A stretch of DNA of 64,000 bases, from assembly GCF_002162375.1 (NCBI RefSeq), contig NZ_CP021425.1, positions 5,754,501 to 5,818,500 of the forward strand. The letters are read 5' to 3'. Below, in pieces: positions 44,021 through 53,147 of the stretch; position 1 is the stretch's first letter, and each line of letters starts with the position of its first letter. Made by a program: the position numbers and the translations under genes. The notes beneath the pieces are model-generated. The model made no database searches. It had not been told where the DNA came from and saw only the letters and a list, made by a program, of their open reading frames with translations. The DNA comes from Oleiphilus messinensis (GTDB lineage Bacteria > Pseudomonadota > Gammaproteobacteria > Pseudomonadales > Oleiphilaceae).

Positions 44021-45235
44021 TTACAACATGATCTCAATGTCGCCTGTGGGGAAGGCGACACAGGAGTATATCCAGCGGAACTGGCGATCCGATTGCCTCA
44101 AACGGGCTTCGGGAGGATTAAATACATCTCCTTTAACCAATTTCACCCGGCACAAACTACATTCACCCGAGCGACAGGCATTTTCTGCCGAGTAACCATT
44201 TCGTTCCAAGCTGTTCAGCAATGGTTCTCCGGCTTTTGCCTTGAATTGTCCGCGTCCTTGAACCGTAACGGTGATCTCGTCCTGCATGGCCACTGCACCC
44301 GGCCAATCCGGCAGCTGGTCTGGTGCTTTTGGTGGCCCGTTACATTCGATTCGAATTCGCCGCTTTGGCACGCCAAGTTCTGTTAACACAGCCAGGCAAT
44401 GCTCGTTGAAGGGAGTCGGCCCACAAATGTAGTACATTTTACGGTTCAGATCAGTACCCAGCAACGCTCGGATCAATGGTGCCTGGAGTCGACCACGATG
44501 CCCACAGTAATCCTCAGGTGGTCTTGAGATCACTTCAGTCAAGGTGAATTGATCATGATGCACCGCCAGCTCGCCCAGTTCATCCTTATAAATTACATCA
44601 TCAACATAGCTGTTACTGTATATCATATGGAATGAATGCGGCATGGATTGTTGCAAGATGTGCAGAATCATCGCTCTTGCCGGGGCGGAACCAGAGCCCC
44701 CAGCCAGGAACACAAGATCTTCGCCGTGGAAAACAGGGTTATGATGAAAGGTTCCCATAGGGCCCGTGCTTGAAAACGACTGCCCTACCGCCACTTTATC
44801 CAACAGAAATCCGGAAACAAATCCTTCACTGACCCGCTTGACGGTCAGGTCGTAATAGTGGCGCTGCTCCGGGGAGGAGGATATGGCGTAGGGTCTGGCC
44901 GTCTCAACACCATCGATGGTGACGAACAGATTGATGTATTGACCCGCCTGAAATGGCGGCAGGCTCCGGCCAGCACGATCCACCAGGCGAAACGTTTTCG
45001 TTGTCGCGGTTTCTTCAACAATATCCCGCACGATCAATTGCAAACGCTTCGGGTGCAGCTGAGCGATCGTGGCTGAAACATCGCCCTTCTGGTCAAGAAA
45101 GTCACTGCCCTTTTCTTCAAGACGGTCTTTGAGATCGACCGCGTCCTGATAACCCACAACAATGTTCAACGGTTCTGACGAATTCACAGTATCAGAAGAA
45201 TTCAAAGTATTAGAAGAATTAAAAGTATCAGGCAT
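44021..45235 (-). CDS. NAD(P)H:ferredoxin-type reductase with C-terminal 2Fe-2S domain
   Basis: 404 residues. After a low-complexity N terminus of NSS repeats come the FAD-binding barrel (ARPYAISSSP), the NAD(P) domain (VFLAGGSGSAPARAM, YICGPTPFNEH) and a plant-type ferredoxin domain with CRSGECSLC and YSCVAFP, i.e. four cysteines for a 2Fe-2S cluster. This single-chain electron donor normally feeds an oxygenase or desaturase. ATG at 45235 has GAGGAGG six bases before it inside the upstream gene, whose stop it overlaps by eight bases: tight coupling to the CrtI-like oxidoreductase. Confidence 0.9.
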   Translation of the reverse strand: MPDTFNSSNTLNSSDTVNSSEPLNIVVGYQDAVDLKDRLEEKGSDFLDQKGDVSATIAQLHPKRLQLIVRDIVEETATTKTFRLVDRAGRSLPPFQAGQYINLFVTIDGVETARPYAISSSPEQRHYYDLTVKRVSEGFVSGFLLDKVAVGQSFSSTGPMGTFHHNPVFHGEDLVFLAGGSGSAPARAMILHILQQSMPHSFHMIYSNSYVDDVIYKDELGELAVHHDQFTLTEVISRPPEDYCGHRGRLQAPLIRALLGTDLNRKMYYICGPTPFNEHCLAVLTELGVPKRRIRIECNGPPKAPDQLPDWPGAVAMQDEITVTVQGRGQFKAKAGEPLLNSLERNGYSAENACRSGECSLCRVKLVKGDVFNPPEARLRQSDRQFRWIYSCVAFPTGDIEIML

Positions 45236-46751
45236 ACGCAACCTCCTCGGTTTTTAATTTTTTCAATACCGCTCGCGCAGTCGCTTCTCCAGCCATGTAG
45301 GTCGGTTGGAATCCGCCCACGGAGGTCCAGGAACCCGCCATATAAAGACCGGGTACGGCATCCAGTCGCTCACGCATTAAATTTGAATCCTGTGGCGTCT
45401 GCTGAAAGCCATAAATCGCACCATCCGGGGTATTCAGGTAGCGCATCATGGTCAAAGGCGTCGCCACTTCGACTTCTTCGATGTGATCCCGGATTTTGGG
45501 ATACACCTTGGCAACCAGATCAATCAGCTTTTCGGCAAATGCGTATTTGGTCTCGGCATATTGCTCTGGGGGCACCGACTTCCATTTCTCACCGTATTGC
45601 AAGCAAACGAGAACCACCTGACTTTTCCCTTTCGGGGCGAAGTCCGAATCTTCCAGGTTATAGCAGGTCAACATACCGCCCAGAGGACTCTCCAGTGTCG
45701 ACATGCGCTCAAAAATGGCATCCTCATCCAGACTTTCGTAGATAAAACTTGAAGCATCGGTAATACCCAGCTGTTCAGGGGTACAATCCAGCCCCATGTA
45801 GATAACAAACGCGGAAGTCCCCATACGACGAGACTTGAAGTCTTTGTGTACGGTAGCAGGGGGTGTTTCAATATCCAGTAGCTCATTGAAAGTCAGAATC
45901 GGGCTGGCATTCGAGACAACGGCTTCACAAGTCACCGTTTCACCGGATTCCAGCCGGACAGCATGAACCCGACCTCCAGAAGTCAGAATTTTCTCGGCAC
46001 CACAGTTGAAGTGCACCGTACCGCCCGCCTCCAGAAATGACTCAAGCAAGGCATTGGACATGGCTTGAGACCCCCCCTTAATATGCCAGGGCTTGAAGGC
46101 CGCATAGGCGTATATCATTTGTGCCAGGTCTGGAAACTGCATAATACTTGGTGGAACCCCGCCATAGGTCCAGTACGGGGAGAGTATGTGTTTGAGCTTG
46201 TCATTACGGAAAAATTCATCGAGCACGACCTGCACTGACTTGAAACCATACTTCACAAAGTGGGGACACTGCGCCTTCAGGAGTGTTTCGCTTTTCATCT
46301 TGCGCGCCTGGGGGAGCCCCACATACGCTTCAATCGTAATTTTCTCGCACAGCTGCAGAAAAGATGCTATCGCCTCGGATTCCTCCGGGAACATATCCTG
46401 AAGCGTGTAACGCAATCCACTCCAGCTGGCCGGTAAGCTCACATCAATCTCACCCGGCACAATCATGCGGTACAGAGAGTGTTCCTGAACAAACTCAACT
46501 TTGTCCATCACACCCAGTTGATCGAAAATTTTGCGCATAATAAAGGGCCGCTCCTCGGTCCCCAGTCCGCTTAACTGATGCAGCGCAACCTCAAATTCAA
46601 ACTCGCCACGAACAAACGAAGTGGCGCATCCCCCCGGAATATTGTGCCGCTCCAGCAGCAATGTTTTGCTACCACCACGCTGAAGTGCAGCGGCAGAAGC
46701 CAAACCGGCATTACCCGCGCCGATAACTACGGTATCAAAGTGTCTCATCAA
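45228..46751 (-). CDS. CrtI/retinol-saturase-like FAD oxidoreductase
   Basis: 507 residues. N-terminal FAD motif VIGAGNAGLASAAALQRGGS (residues 9-28) and PGGCATSF, C-terminal LYMAGSWTSVGGFQPTYMAG, both typical of the phytoene desaturase / all-trans-retinol 13,14-reductase group. It probably moves hydrogens on a polyunsaturated lipid or isoprenoid. Coupled to a reductase that could supply electrons, and divergent from a TetR regulator with a dyad just upstream of its ribosome site (GGGGG). Confidence 0.86.
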   Translation of the reverse strand: MMRHFDTVVIGAGNAGLASAAALQRGGSKTLLLERHNIPGGCATSFVRGEFEFEVALHQLSGLGTEERPFIMRKIFDQLGVMDKVEFVQEHSLYRMIVPGEIDVSLPASWSGLRYTLQDMFPEESEAIASFLQLCEKITIEAYVGLPQARKMKSETLLKAQCPHFVKYGFKSVQVVLDEFFRNDKLKHILSPYWTYGGVPPSIMQFPDLAQMIYAYAAFKPWHIKGGSQAMSNALLESFLEAGGTVHFNCGAEKILTSGGRVHAVRLESGETVTCEAVVSNASPILTFNELLDIETPPATVHKDFKSRRMGTSAFVIYMGLDCTPEQLGITDASSFIYESLDEDAIFERMSTLESPLGGMLTCYNLEDSDFAPKGKSQVVLVCLQYGEKWKSVPPEQYAETKYAFAEKLIDLVAKVYPKIRDHIEEVEVATPLTMMRYLNTPDGAIYGFQQTPQDSNLMRERLDAVPGLYMAGSWTSVGGFQPTYMAGEATARAVLKKLKTEEVAYA

Positions 46752-46759
46752 TTCCCCCT

Positions 46760-46780
46760 AATCTTATAAATGATAAGATT
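46760..46780. promoter_or_regulatory. Operator dyad at the CrtI-like gene
   Basis: AATCTTAT-AAATG-ATAAGATT, 8-bp perfect arms, lies eight bases upstream of the gene start at 46751. A related dyad GATAATCTTATC is at 46924-46935, nearer to the TetR start. The shared AATCTTATC core suggests both are bound by the divergent TetR regulator. Confidence 0.65.
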
Positions 46781-46923
46781 GGTTAAAAAAATGTTGTTGG
46801 TGTAATTCAGATATTCGTGACTGTATTGCTCACATAAAACCTTGCTTTTACGTTTTCGCTTTCTTAAGTGTTCTCATCTGATCGAGTTGTAGCCAGTCTA
46901 AGAACTCATCTTAACACTGTCAA

Positions 46924-46935
46924 GATAATCTTATC
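46924..46935. promoter_or_regulatory. Second operator dyad near the TetR gene
   Basis: GATAA-TC-TTATC, five-base perfect arms with the same AATCTTATC word as the site at 46760-46780. Located 80 bp upstream of the TetR start codon at 47015. Confidence 0.5.
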
Positions 46936-47014
46936 AGCGTTTAGTTAAAATGCTGTGATACACTTCCAGCGGTATTCATTGAGACCTTCAACGTTCAGTT
47001 ATTTGACAGACACT

Positions 47015-47647
47015 ATGACACAACAAAAAGCACGAACCCGAACCAAATACCATGTCGGTAATCTGGCACCACAACTACTGGCAGCGGCGCGGGAAATGCT
47101 GGAAGAGGTAGGACCGTTCAAGCTGTCACTGCGTGCAGTATCAGAACGGGTCGGTGTGAGTTCCGCAGCGGCTTATCACCACTATGCCAATCGAATCGAA
47201 CTGATCAGCCACCTTGCTGCACAGGGGTTTCGGGAACTGGGCTACGCATTACAAACAAATGATGCAAGTCTGGCAGACCCAAGCGAAAAGCTGCGCCAGG
47301 CAAGTCTGACCTATTTTACTTTTGCCCGCACAAACCCGGCTTTATATCAACTGATGTTCGGCCCGGAATTCAGTAATGCTGATTTGATACCTGAACTGCA
47401 AATTGCCCGGGACGAATCTTTTGGTGAACTGCGCAAAATCATCGGCGCAATACTCCACGCAGCGCCCGATACACCCGAAGTCCGCCGTGCAGCGCTGGCG
47501 GGTTGGTCTTATACCCACGGTCTGGCATCACTTGTCATACACGGTGTGCTCAACTTCCCTGACGAGACCAGCACCGAGCGCTACGTTGATGTGACATTGA
47601 AGGGTTTTGAAGATTTGTTCAAAACCCACTTTCAAAATGTGAAATAA
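47015..47647 (+). CDS. TetR-family regulator
   Basis: 210 residues from ATG at 47015. HTH SLRAVSERVGVSSAAAYHHYANRIELISHLAA, then an all-helical ligand domain with GWSYTHGLASLVIHG, the WHG-type TetR C-terminal domain. Divergent from the CrtI-like/reductase operon, which it probably represses through the AATCTTATC dyads. Ends two bases before the convergent von Willebrand gene. Confidence 0.88.
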   Translation: MTQQKARTRTKYHVGNLAPQLLAAAREMLEEVGPFKLSLRAVSERVGVSSAAAYHHYANRIELISHLAAQGFRELGYALQTNDASLADPSEKLRQASLTYFTFARTNPALYQLMFGPEFSNADLIPELQIARDESFGELRKIIGAILHAAPDTPEVRRAALAGWSYTHGLASLVIHGVLNFPDETSTERYVDVTLKGFEDLFKTHFQNVK

Positions 47648-47649
47648 GC

Positions 47650-49725
47650 CTAGTTCGTCACGACGCGAACCGCTTTCTGGATCAGCACAACCCGACCATC
47701 TGCGGCTTCGAGTATATACCGAATACGGTATTCCCCTGCAGAATCCGGGGCCTGAAGCATCCCGGCCCCGGGTGCGGACGCGGTATAGAAATAGCTCAGC
47801 TCGCCAAAGGTCTCACCATATCCGGCAGGAACGAGATCGACATAGTCACCTTGAGCACTGGGGCCTGACCAGGTGACGGAGAATCGTTCTCCAACAGGAA
47901 CTTCAGCGGGAAACTCAAGCGTTGCCGAGGCTTTTTCGACGGTAATCGACTCACTGGCCACAACCCTTCGCCCTGTCGCGCCTTCCATGACATACCGAAC
48001 CTGATAATTTCCCGGCTTGCCTGGCACCTTCAGTGCCCCCTTTTCCGGTGCAGACCGGGTATAAAAGTAGCTCAGCTCCCCTGAAGTATCACTGTAACCT
48101 GCTGGTACCAGATCAATATAATCACCTTTTCCATCCGGCCCATTCCAGGAGACCTCTAAAGCTGCCCCCATTGAAACGGATTGTGCCAGCGTCAGCCGGG
48201 CTTCGACATCTTCAACCAGAATATCCTGCCTGGTTAACACTTCCCGTCCGTCACTGGCTTGCAAAATATAACGGACCGTATAATTTCCAGGCTTGGCGGG
48301 CGCGCGTAACGATCCGCTCTCCGGTGCCGATTTTGTATAAAAATAGCTGAGTTCACCGGCCGTATCCGTGTAGCCCTGCGGTACCAGATCAATATAATCC
48401 TGAGGTGCCCCCGGGCCCGTCCAATAAACAGGGAATTCTGCTCCCGCACGGATACGATCCTCAACCGCCAGTGAAGCTTTAGCCGCCAGAATAGTGATAG
48501 GTTCTGCAACCAGTCGCTTTCGACCATCAGGCGCTTCCATGATGTAACGAATATCATACTGTCCGGCACTTCTTGGTGCTTGCAGAGTCACACGGTCTTG
48601 AGACTCACGGTCATGACGTTCCACATAGGCATAGGCTAATTCACCTGCTGTTTCAGTCACACCAGAATCGACAAGATCAATGTAATCCCCTTTGCCGCCG
48701 GGTCCACGCCACTGTACCGCGAACATCGCTCCGGCATTGGCTTCTTTTGGTGCGATCAGGGCAACATCACTGTCCCGAACATGCAGAGCTTCTCGGGCTA
48801 AAACATGTTTTTTGTTTTTGCCTTGCCAAACATAGCGCAATTCATACTCGCCAGGGTCACCCGGCGCTTTAATCGTTCCGGGCTGACCACTTCTGACCCA
48901 GGCATATGAAAGCTCACCATAGGTTTCGCGATACCCCTTCGGCACAATATCCACATAATCCTGCTTGCCATCAGGGCCAGTCCAGCGCACATTGAATGCG
49001 GAACCGATAACGGGATCAGCTTCCGGCCCATTCAAGGTTGCGCTTGGGATTGTCTCGCTCTCAGGTTCGGGCTTTTCCTGTGCAACCCTGCGCAACGATT
49101 CGGCTAACCCTTGGCCATCCTCAGCTAGGAAAAACTGTCCTCCGGTCGCCTCCGCCACACAGGCCACCTGTTTTCCTTCCTCGGCATCGAGACCGAAACC
49201 GATGACATGGGCAGTAAAGTCGACTCCTTTTTGCTCCAGACTTCGTGCCACCGCGCAGGGATCTTTGCCGCAGGTCTCAACCCCGTCGGTTACCAGAATC
49301 ACCGTGGCAGGACGTGTTTGACTTGCCAGTATGTCTGCCGCCTGGACAACGGCATAGGTCAATGGGGTTTTCCCCTTTGGACGAATTGCCTTCACAGCGG
49401 ATACCACATTCCCGATCGCACCCTGCTCTGGTGCTAACAGTAATTCAATATCAGAACAATCACCTTTGTTCCGATGGCCATAGGCCATCAAGCCGATGGC
49501 GCGATCAACATCGAAAACCGCACTCACGTCATCAATTGTGCTTCTGGCGATCTCTATTTTACTGCGTCCCTCTATTTGCCCCCACATCGATCCGGAAGCA
49601 TCCAGAACCAGTAACGTTTGTCCGGCATCACTCTCAGTGGCAAAAACGCTACTCGTCATTGATGCGAGCATCGTCCCCGCGACAACCGTTTTGAAGATCC
49701 GTTTTACGCCAAAATCGCTTCGCAT
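47650..49725 (-). CDS. Exported von Willebrand factor A protein with five tandem repeats
   Basis: 691 residues. Signal peptide (VVAGTMLASMTSSVFA), VWA domain (about 36-215) with an intact MIDAS: DASGSMWG, a threonine in KTPLT and VTDGVETC. Then five repeats of about 92 residues (from about 233 to the end) each with a GP-x-DYxDLVP-x-GY..GELSY core followed by a PGxYxxRY strand, probably Ig-like domains. The protein is likely surface or periplasmic and adhesive or sensing. The DNA of repeats three to five is nearly alike in key blocks, so recombination between them is possible. Confidence 0.87.
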   Translation of the reverse strand: MRSDFGVKRIFKTVVAGTMLASMTSSVFATESDAGQTLLVLDASGSMWGQIEGRSKIEIARSTIDDVSAVFDVDRAIGLMAYGHRNKGDCSDIELLLAPEQGAIGNVVSAVKAIRPKGKTPLTYAVVQAADILASQTRPATVILVTDGVETCGKDPCAVARSLEQKGVDFTAHVIGFGLDAEEGKQVACVAEATGGQFFLAEDGQGLAESLRRVAQEKPEPESETIPSATLNGPEADPVIGSAFNVRWTGPDGKQDYVDIVPKGYRETYGELSYAWVRSGQPGTIKAPGDPGEYELRYVWQGKNKKHVLAREALHVRDSDVALIAPKEANAGAMFAVQWRGPGGKGDYIDLVDSGVTETAGELAYAYVERHDRESQDRVTLQAPRSAGQYDIRYIMEAPDGRKRLVAEPITILAAKASLAVEDRIRAGAEFPVYWTGPGAPQDYIDLVPQGYTDTAGELSYFYTKSAPESGSLRAPAKPGNYTVRYILQASDGREVLTRQDILVEDVEARLTLAQSVSMGAALEVSWNGPDGKGDYIDLVPAGYSDTSGELSYFYTRSAPEKGALKVPGKPGNYQVRYVMEGATGRRVVASESITVEKASATLEFPAEVPVGERFSVTWSGPSAQGDYVDLVPAGYGETFGELSYFYTASAPGAGMLQAPDSAGEYRIRYILEAADGRVVLIQKAVRVVTN

Positions 49726-49991
49726 GATTTATTAATCCTTGTCATCTGTTTAGCCGTATTGTCCGTTTATCCCTTGATTACATCCGCTCAGCACGATCTA
49801 TTACTGTGCGCGTCCCCCTCTCGATAGCGACAAAGTTAACAACTCTCCCTCGTGAAAATCAATGCCAACCCGTTTCATGCCCTCCCCAATCCAGCGCGCT
49901 GCAACGTTGACTTTCACCATACAACACCATATACATATGCATCACATTTTGTTTATATGTTGCAATTAATGCTAAATTCGGAGCATCTCTC
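49726..49991. other. Intergenic region
   Basis: 266 bp between the von Willebrand gene and the DUF2236 fragment. Divergent promoters for both are expected here; an AT-rich stretch with TATACATATGCAT and TTTATATGTTGCA is visible, but no definite site. Confidence 0.4.
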
Positions 49992-50083
49992 ATGGCAAAA
50001 ACACTTAATAAAAATACGGTTCAAGCTTATCGTGACTATGGCTTTTTCGGTCCCGACTCAGTGGTATGGAAAGTCTTTCAATA
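49992..50083 (+). pseudogene. DUF2236 (MpaB-type oxygenase) gene, 5' fragment
   Basis: ATG at 49992 opens a frame with DYGFFGPDSVVWKVF, the characteristic start of DUF2236/MpaB-family proteins, and runs into the mobile element at 50084. About 31 codons remain; the frame ends at a stop in element DNA at 50105. The C-terminal part of the same family appears on the other side of the element (52030-52429) in the same orientation. Confidence 0.7.
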
Positions 50084-50134
50084 CCGTTATCATAAACCTG
50101 CTTAAACCTACTCAAGGTTTAAACGAGCCTATCC

Positions 50135-51790
50135 CTACAGCGCAGGGTGCGCGGAAAGCAGTGGAGTGCTTTCCTGAATCAAGTCGGGACTCATGCCCGG
50201 TCTACCATCAAGGCGAGCCTCGACGGAGTAACTAACCCGATTCACACGACGAAAGTGACGCCAACCACTCAGAAAATCTAATGATTTTTCGAGTGGTTGG
50301 TACCAACGCTGAAGTTTGTGGTAATACTGATAATCCCCGAGCGCCATCCTTACAGGCGGATACTCGGTCTTAACGGTACCCTTCGCGTTAATACCAATGA
50401 GTTGTTTTGGCGGCTTTTCTTTAAAGCCATAATGCCGACGACCAATCACTAGCGCGGCTGCATGGTGATCTGAAAAACCGTGTCGATCACGATACTTCAT
50501 CCGCCCCAGTAATGAGGTATAAGCCGGATTGACGTGATAAAGGCGTATGCCGCGTTTTATGCTTTGCGTTTCAATCAAGTCCTTGATCTTACCGTAAGCA
50601 AAGGCATTCAACATGCGGGCATACTGAGGATGATCCTGCTTTTGGTATTGCCATTTCTTTTGCTGAAAATCCAGCTTTTCGATCACCACCGCTTTACTGT
50701 GCTGTGCGGCAAAGTCCATCAGGTCTCGCACGGCATCCCCAATAATAGCTGCCCGTTGAGCATCATTCTTATAGTGTAACGGTAAGTCAAACGTTCGGTG
50801 TTGCAGTGGGTTACCGTTTCGATCCAGCTCGACGACCGCTAAGTGATCCGGGTTGACATCCACACCAATGACACCTTGATCAGCATCGATCCACTCTGCT
50901 TGCGCTGTTGGTCCTGCCACTTCCACGCTAACGAGTAACCGCCAACCTTTTTTGTCTCGCTTAAATCGAAAACTCAGGGGCTGCCCTTTGACTGATTTAT
51001 CGTGTTTTTTAACCTGATTCTGCCAAACGGCTTGGGCAATCGCCGCCTTACCATGCTTGAATTGCAGGCGATCAATGTTAATGGTCGTGCCAAACGTGGC
51101 GCGTAATTGATGGGGCACCAAGAGTTTTAGTTGGTAAGCATCTTCTTGCTCACTGGGCGATAGCTGGGCATTTTGACAGCCCCAGGATTCATCATGAGAA
51201 CCCACTAATAGAAATTCGCGGTGTCGTGCTTCGTGCCAGCGTTGTTTCCAGCCTTCAATGGCCGAACCCGTTTCTAACGCTTGACGCTCTTTCAGCAGCT
51301 TTCGACCACCAAAACAAATCGGTGTTTTGTTTTCCTGTTTTTCGGCCACCAAGGCGGACTGCTTTTGCTGCCAACGACGCAGTTTTACTTCTTTCTGTCG
51401 TAGCCTGTTGCGAAGTTGTTTTGCCTGTTGCGGGCAGCCTTTCTCTGCAACATGATCACAGCGCTTCTTTAGCTTGTTGAGCGTTTTCTCCAGCTGTTTG
51501 ATTTTAACGTCCAGCGTCACCAATCGGTTGTTTCGATTGGTTTGGTAAGACTGGATTAAACCTTTAATGCTTTGCCGGACGCCTTGAAATACCCGGTAGC
51601 TGAAAGGCATCCCAATTTCATGCATAAACTGGGTACGATTCAATTGCTGGGCTTTAGGCTTTTGTAAGTTAGCAAACCAACGAAACTTCACTTGATTCCA
51701 CAGCTCGGCATATTGGCACAATGCCGCATCCTGCTCATGAATCAAATCAAGCCGGGTTTCAAAGGTGAGTGTTTTCGTTGGCGTATCCAC
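50135..51790 (-). CDS. tnpB: TnpB-family RNA-guided nuclease, copy 2
   Basis: 551 residues, about 96% identical to copy 1. RuvC residues are conserved (GVDVNPDHL, VVIEKLDF, GFSDHHAAAL), so both copies could be active. Differences are scattered conservative changes (for example GDD to DAD before the first catalytic block, RQYQ to WQYQ after the second). No CxxC zinc pair between the second and third RuvC motifs. GTG start overlaps the tnpA-remnant stop. Confidence 0.88.
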   Translation of the reverse strand: MDTPTKTLTFETRLDLIHEQDAALCQYAELWNQVKFRWFANLQKPKAQQLNRTQFMHEIGMPFSYRVFQGVRQSIKGLIQSYQTNRNNRLVTLDVKIKQLEKTLNKLKKRCDHVAEKGCPQQAKQLRNRLRQKEVKLRRWQQKQSALVAEKQENKTPICFGGRKLLKERQALETGSAIEGWKQRWHEARHREFLLVGSHDESWGCQNAQLSPSEQEDAYQLKLLVPHQLRATFGTTINIDRLQFKHGKAAIAQAVWQNQVKKHDKSVKGQPLSFRFKRDKKGWRLLVSVEVAGPTAQAEWIDADQGVIGVDVNPDHLAVVELDRNGNPLQHRTFDLPLHYKNDAQRAAIIGDAVRDLMDFAAQHSKAVVIEKLDFQQKKWQYQKQDHPQYARMLNAFAYGKIKDLIETQSIKRGIRLYHVNPAYTSLLGRMKYRDRHGFSDHHAAALVIGRRHYGFKEKPPKQLIGINAKGTVKTEYPPVRMALGDYQYYHKLQRWYQPLEKSLDFLSGWRHFRRVNRVSYSVEARLDGRPGMSPDLIQESTPLLSAHPAL

Positions 51791-51939
51791 TAGGCGATGG
51801 CTCGTTGATTTTTACGACGATGGCCACCAGGCGTACGGAAATCTGAGAAAAATCGTGATTCTTTTTCCCAGCGACGAAGGGTGGAAACGGCCACCCCCAG
51901 CAGAAAAGCGGCAGCGCCTATCGATAGAAATTCAGCCAT
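51790..51939 (-). CDS. MerR-type HTH remnant of IS607-family TnpA, copy 2
   Basis: 49 residues, MAEFLSIGAAAFLLGVAVST then LRRWEKES and TPGGHRRKNQRAIA, cut at exactly the same place as in copy 1. GGAGGTGATGATC precedes the ATG at 51939. This copy has the canonical GGHRR of IS607 TnpA. Confidence 0.75.
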   Translation of the reverse strand: MAEFLSIGAAAFLLGVAVSTLRRWEKESRFFSDFRTPGGHRRKNQRAIA

Positions 51940-52029
51940 GATCATCACCTCCATCCATGAGAAAACAATACTGTACAAACTACTGTATATGAGTAGGTTT
52001 AGTCAAGTATTTCGTTAACTGTTAAAACC

Positions 52030-52429
52030 TTTTCGCCCTGCATTACGTTATCTGTTCCGCACCTCAACAATCGCAACTCTGCCAAAATGGATGCGACGCA
52101 TGGGTGGCGTCAGACAAAATCAACTGGAAGATCTGGCCGCGATTACGATCATGCGCCTGGCACTGGGTGCGATTGCACAACTGCCCAACACACAGCAACT
52201 CAGTATCATTGAGTTGCTCTCACCCAGTACAGCTAAAATAATCGCCCCCATTTTACTGGACTTAACCCCTGATAATCCGAATACTGTGGCACCGAAAGCG
52301 GCGTGGAAAAAAGCAAAACTGCCAACGCCGAGAGAACAATACGCGAAAGATATTGCAGACCGTCCTGAAACGCCCGCGGATCACGCACCGAAAGACCCGG
52401 GCGCCGGGAGACTGCTGCAATTCAGGTAA
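52030..52429 (+). pseudogene. DUF2236 (MpaB-type oxygenase) gene, 3' fragment
   Basis: The frame continues in from the element border without a start, reads ALRYLFRTSTIATLPKWMRR and goes on to ..DLAAITIMRLALGAI and a Pro/Lys-rich tail ending at 52429. The LPxWxRR motif is typical of the C-terminal part of DUF2236 proteins. Together with the 31-codon 5' piece this leaves roughly half of a normal ~300-residue protein, so the insertion removed the centre including the conserved histidine region. The next gene, TetR, is a usual neighbour of this family. Confidence 0.72.
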
Positions 52430-52444
52430 CGGAGTCAGCCCTAA

Positions 52445-53077
52445 TTGTCTACAGTCGACTTGATCAACTTGTTACAGGAAGCCCGCAATACATCATTTGA
52501 CGAGACCCAGAAGCGGATTCTGGATGCGGCATTGGAAGAAGCCGCCGCGCAAGGACTGCATGGTTTGACGATCGAAGGCGTAGCCCGTCGCTCACGCTTG
52601 AATCGTGCCACCATCTATCGTCAGGTGGGTAACCGGGACCAGTTGCAGACCGCACTGGCCATGCGCGAAGCCAAACATCTAATGGACAAACTATCCACAG
52701 CAGTCGCCGGGATATCAGACCCGGAAACGTTGTTGGTTGAGGGCTTCGTTGCAGCCATACGTTTCGCACGGGAGCATCCTGTCATTGCAAGAACGGTAAA
52801 ATATGAGCCCGGTACACTCATTACCATCGCCCTTGCCAATGATGCGGCATTACTGCGTACTGGAGCCACCTTTATGGCAGACACCATTCGTTGGGCACAA
52901 GAGTATGGACAAGCTAAACATCTGGATGCCGATACCGCTGGAGATGTTGCGGCTCGACTCTTTTCATCCTTCGTACTGCTACCCGATGGCCACAATAACT
53001 TGCATGATGACGATACAACCCGGCAGTTTGCCACGACCACGCTGGTTCCGATGTTGCTCGGGAAAAATGGCCGGTAG
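52445..53077 (+). CDS. TetR-family regulator
   Basis: 210 residues, start TTG at 52445 (an ATG is not available before the HTH). HTH: LTIEGVARRSRLNRATIYRQVGNRDQL; the ligand domain is helical. It follows the DUF2236 pseudogene by 15 bp and probably regulated it. With the target broken its remaining role is unclear; the SRPBCC gene follows 70 bp later. Confidence 0.85.
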   Translation: MSTVDLINLLQEARNTSFDETQKRILDAALEEAAAQGLHGLTIEGVARRSRLNRATIYRQVGNRDQLQTALAMREAKHLMDKLSTAVAGISDPETLLVEGFVAAIRFAREHPVIARTVKYEPGTLITIALANDAALLRTGATFMADTIRWAQEYGQAKHLDADTAGDVAARLFSSFVLLPDGHNNLHDDDTTRQFATTTLVPMLLGKNGR

Positions 53078-53147
53078 ACAACTCGAATAGGCCCGTAAAA
53101 ACCTGACGGGTCGATAACATACTTTAATTTAACAGGAACGGAATACC

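Larger units (their letters stand above)
50084..52029 (-). mobile_element. IS607-like TnpB element, copy 2 (1946 bp, inverted)
   Basis: Same length and ends as the copy at 6774-8719, in the opposite orientation. Ends GG/CC as before; the 12-bp subterminal inverted repeats are kept. It carries the same truncated tnpA remnant (with the canonical TPGGHRRK) and an intact tnpB. It sits within a DUF2236 gene; sequence from the middle of that gene is missing. Confidence 0.88.

Noticed and set aside
8720-52029. An inversion between the two element copies having already happened in this genome
   Set aside because: The DUF2236 halves on the two sides of copy 2 are in the same orientation and order, which an inversion would have separated.
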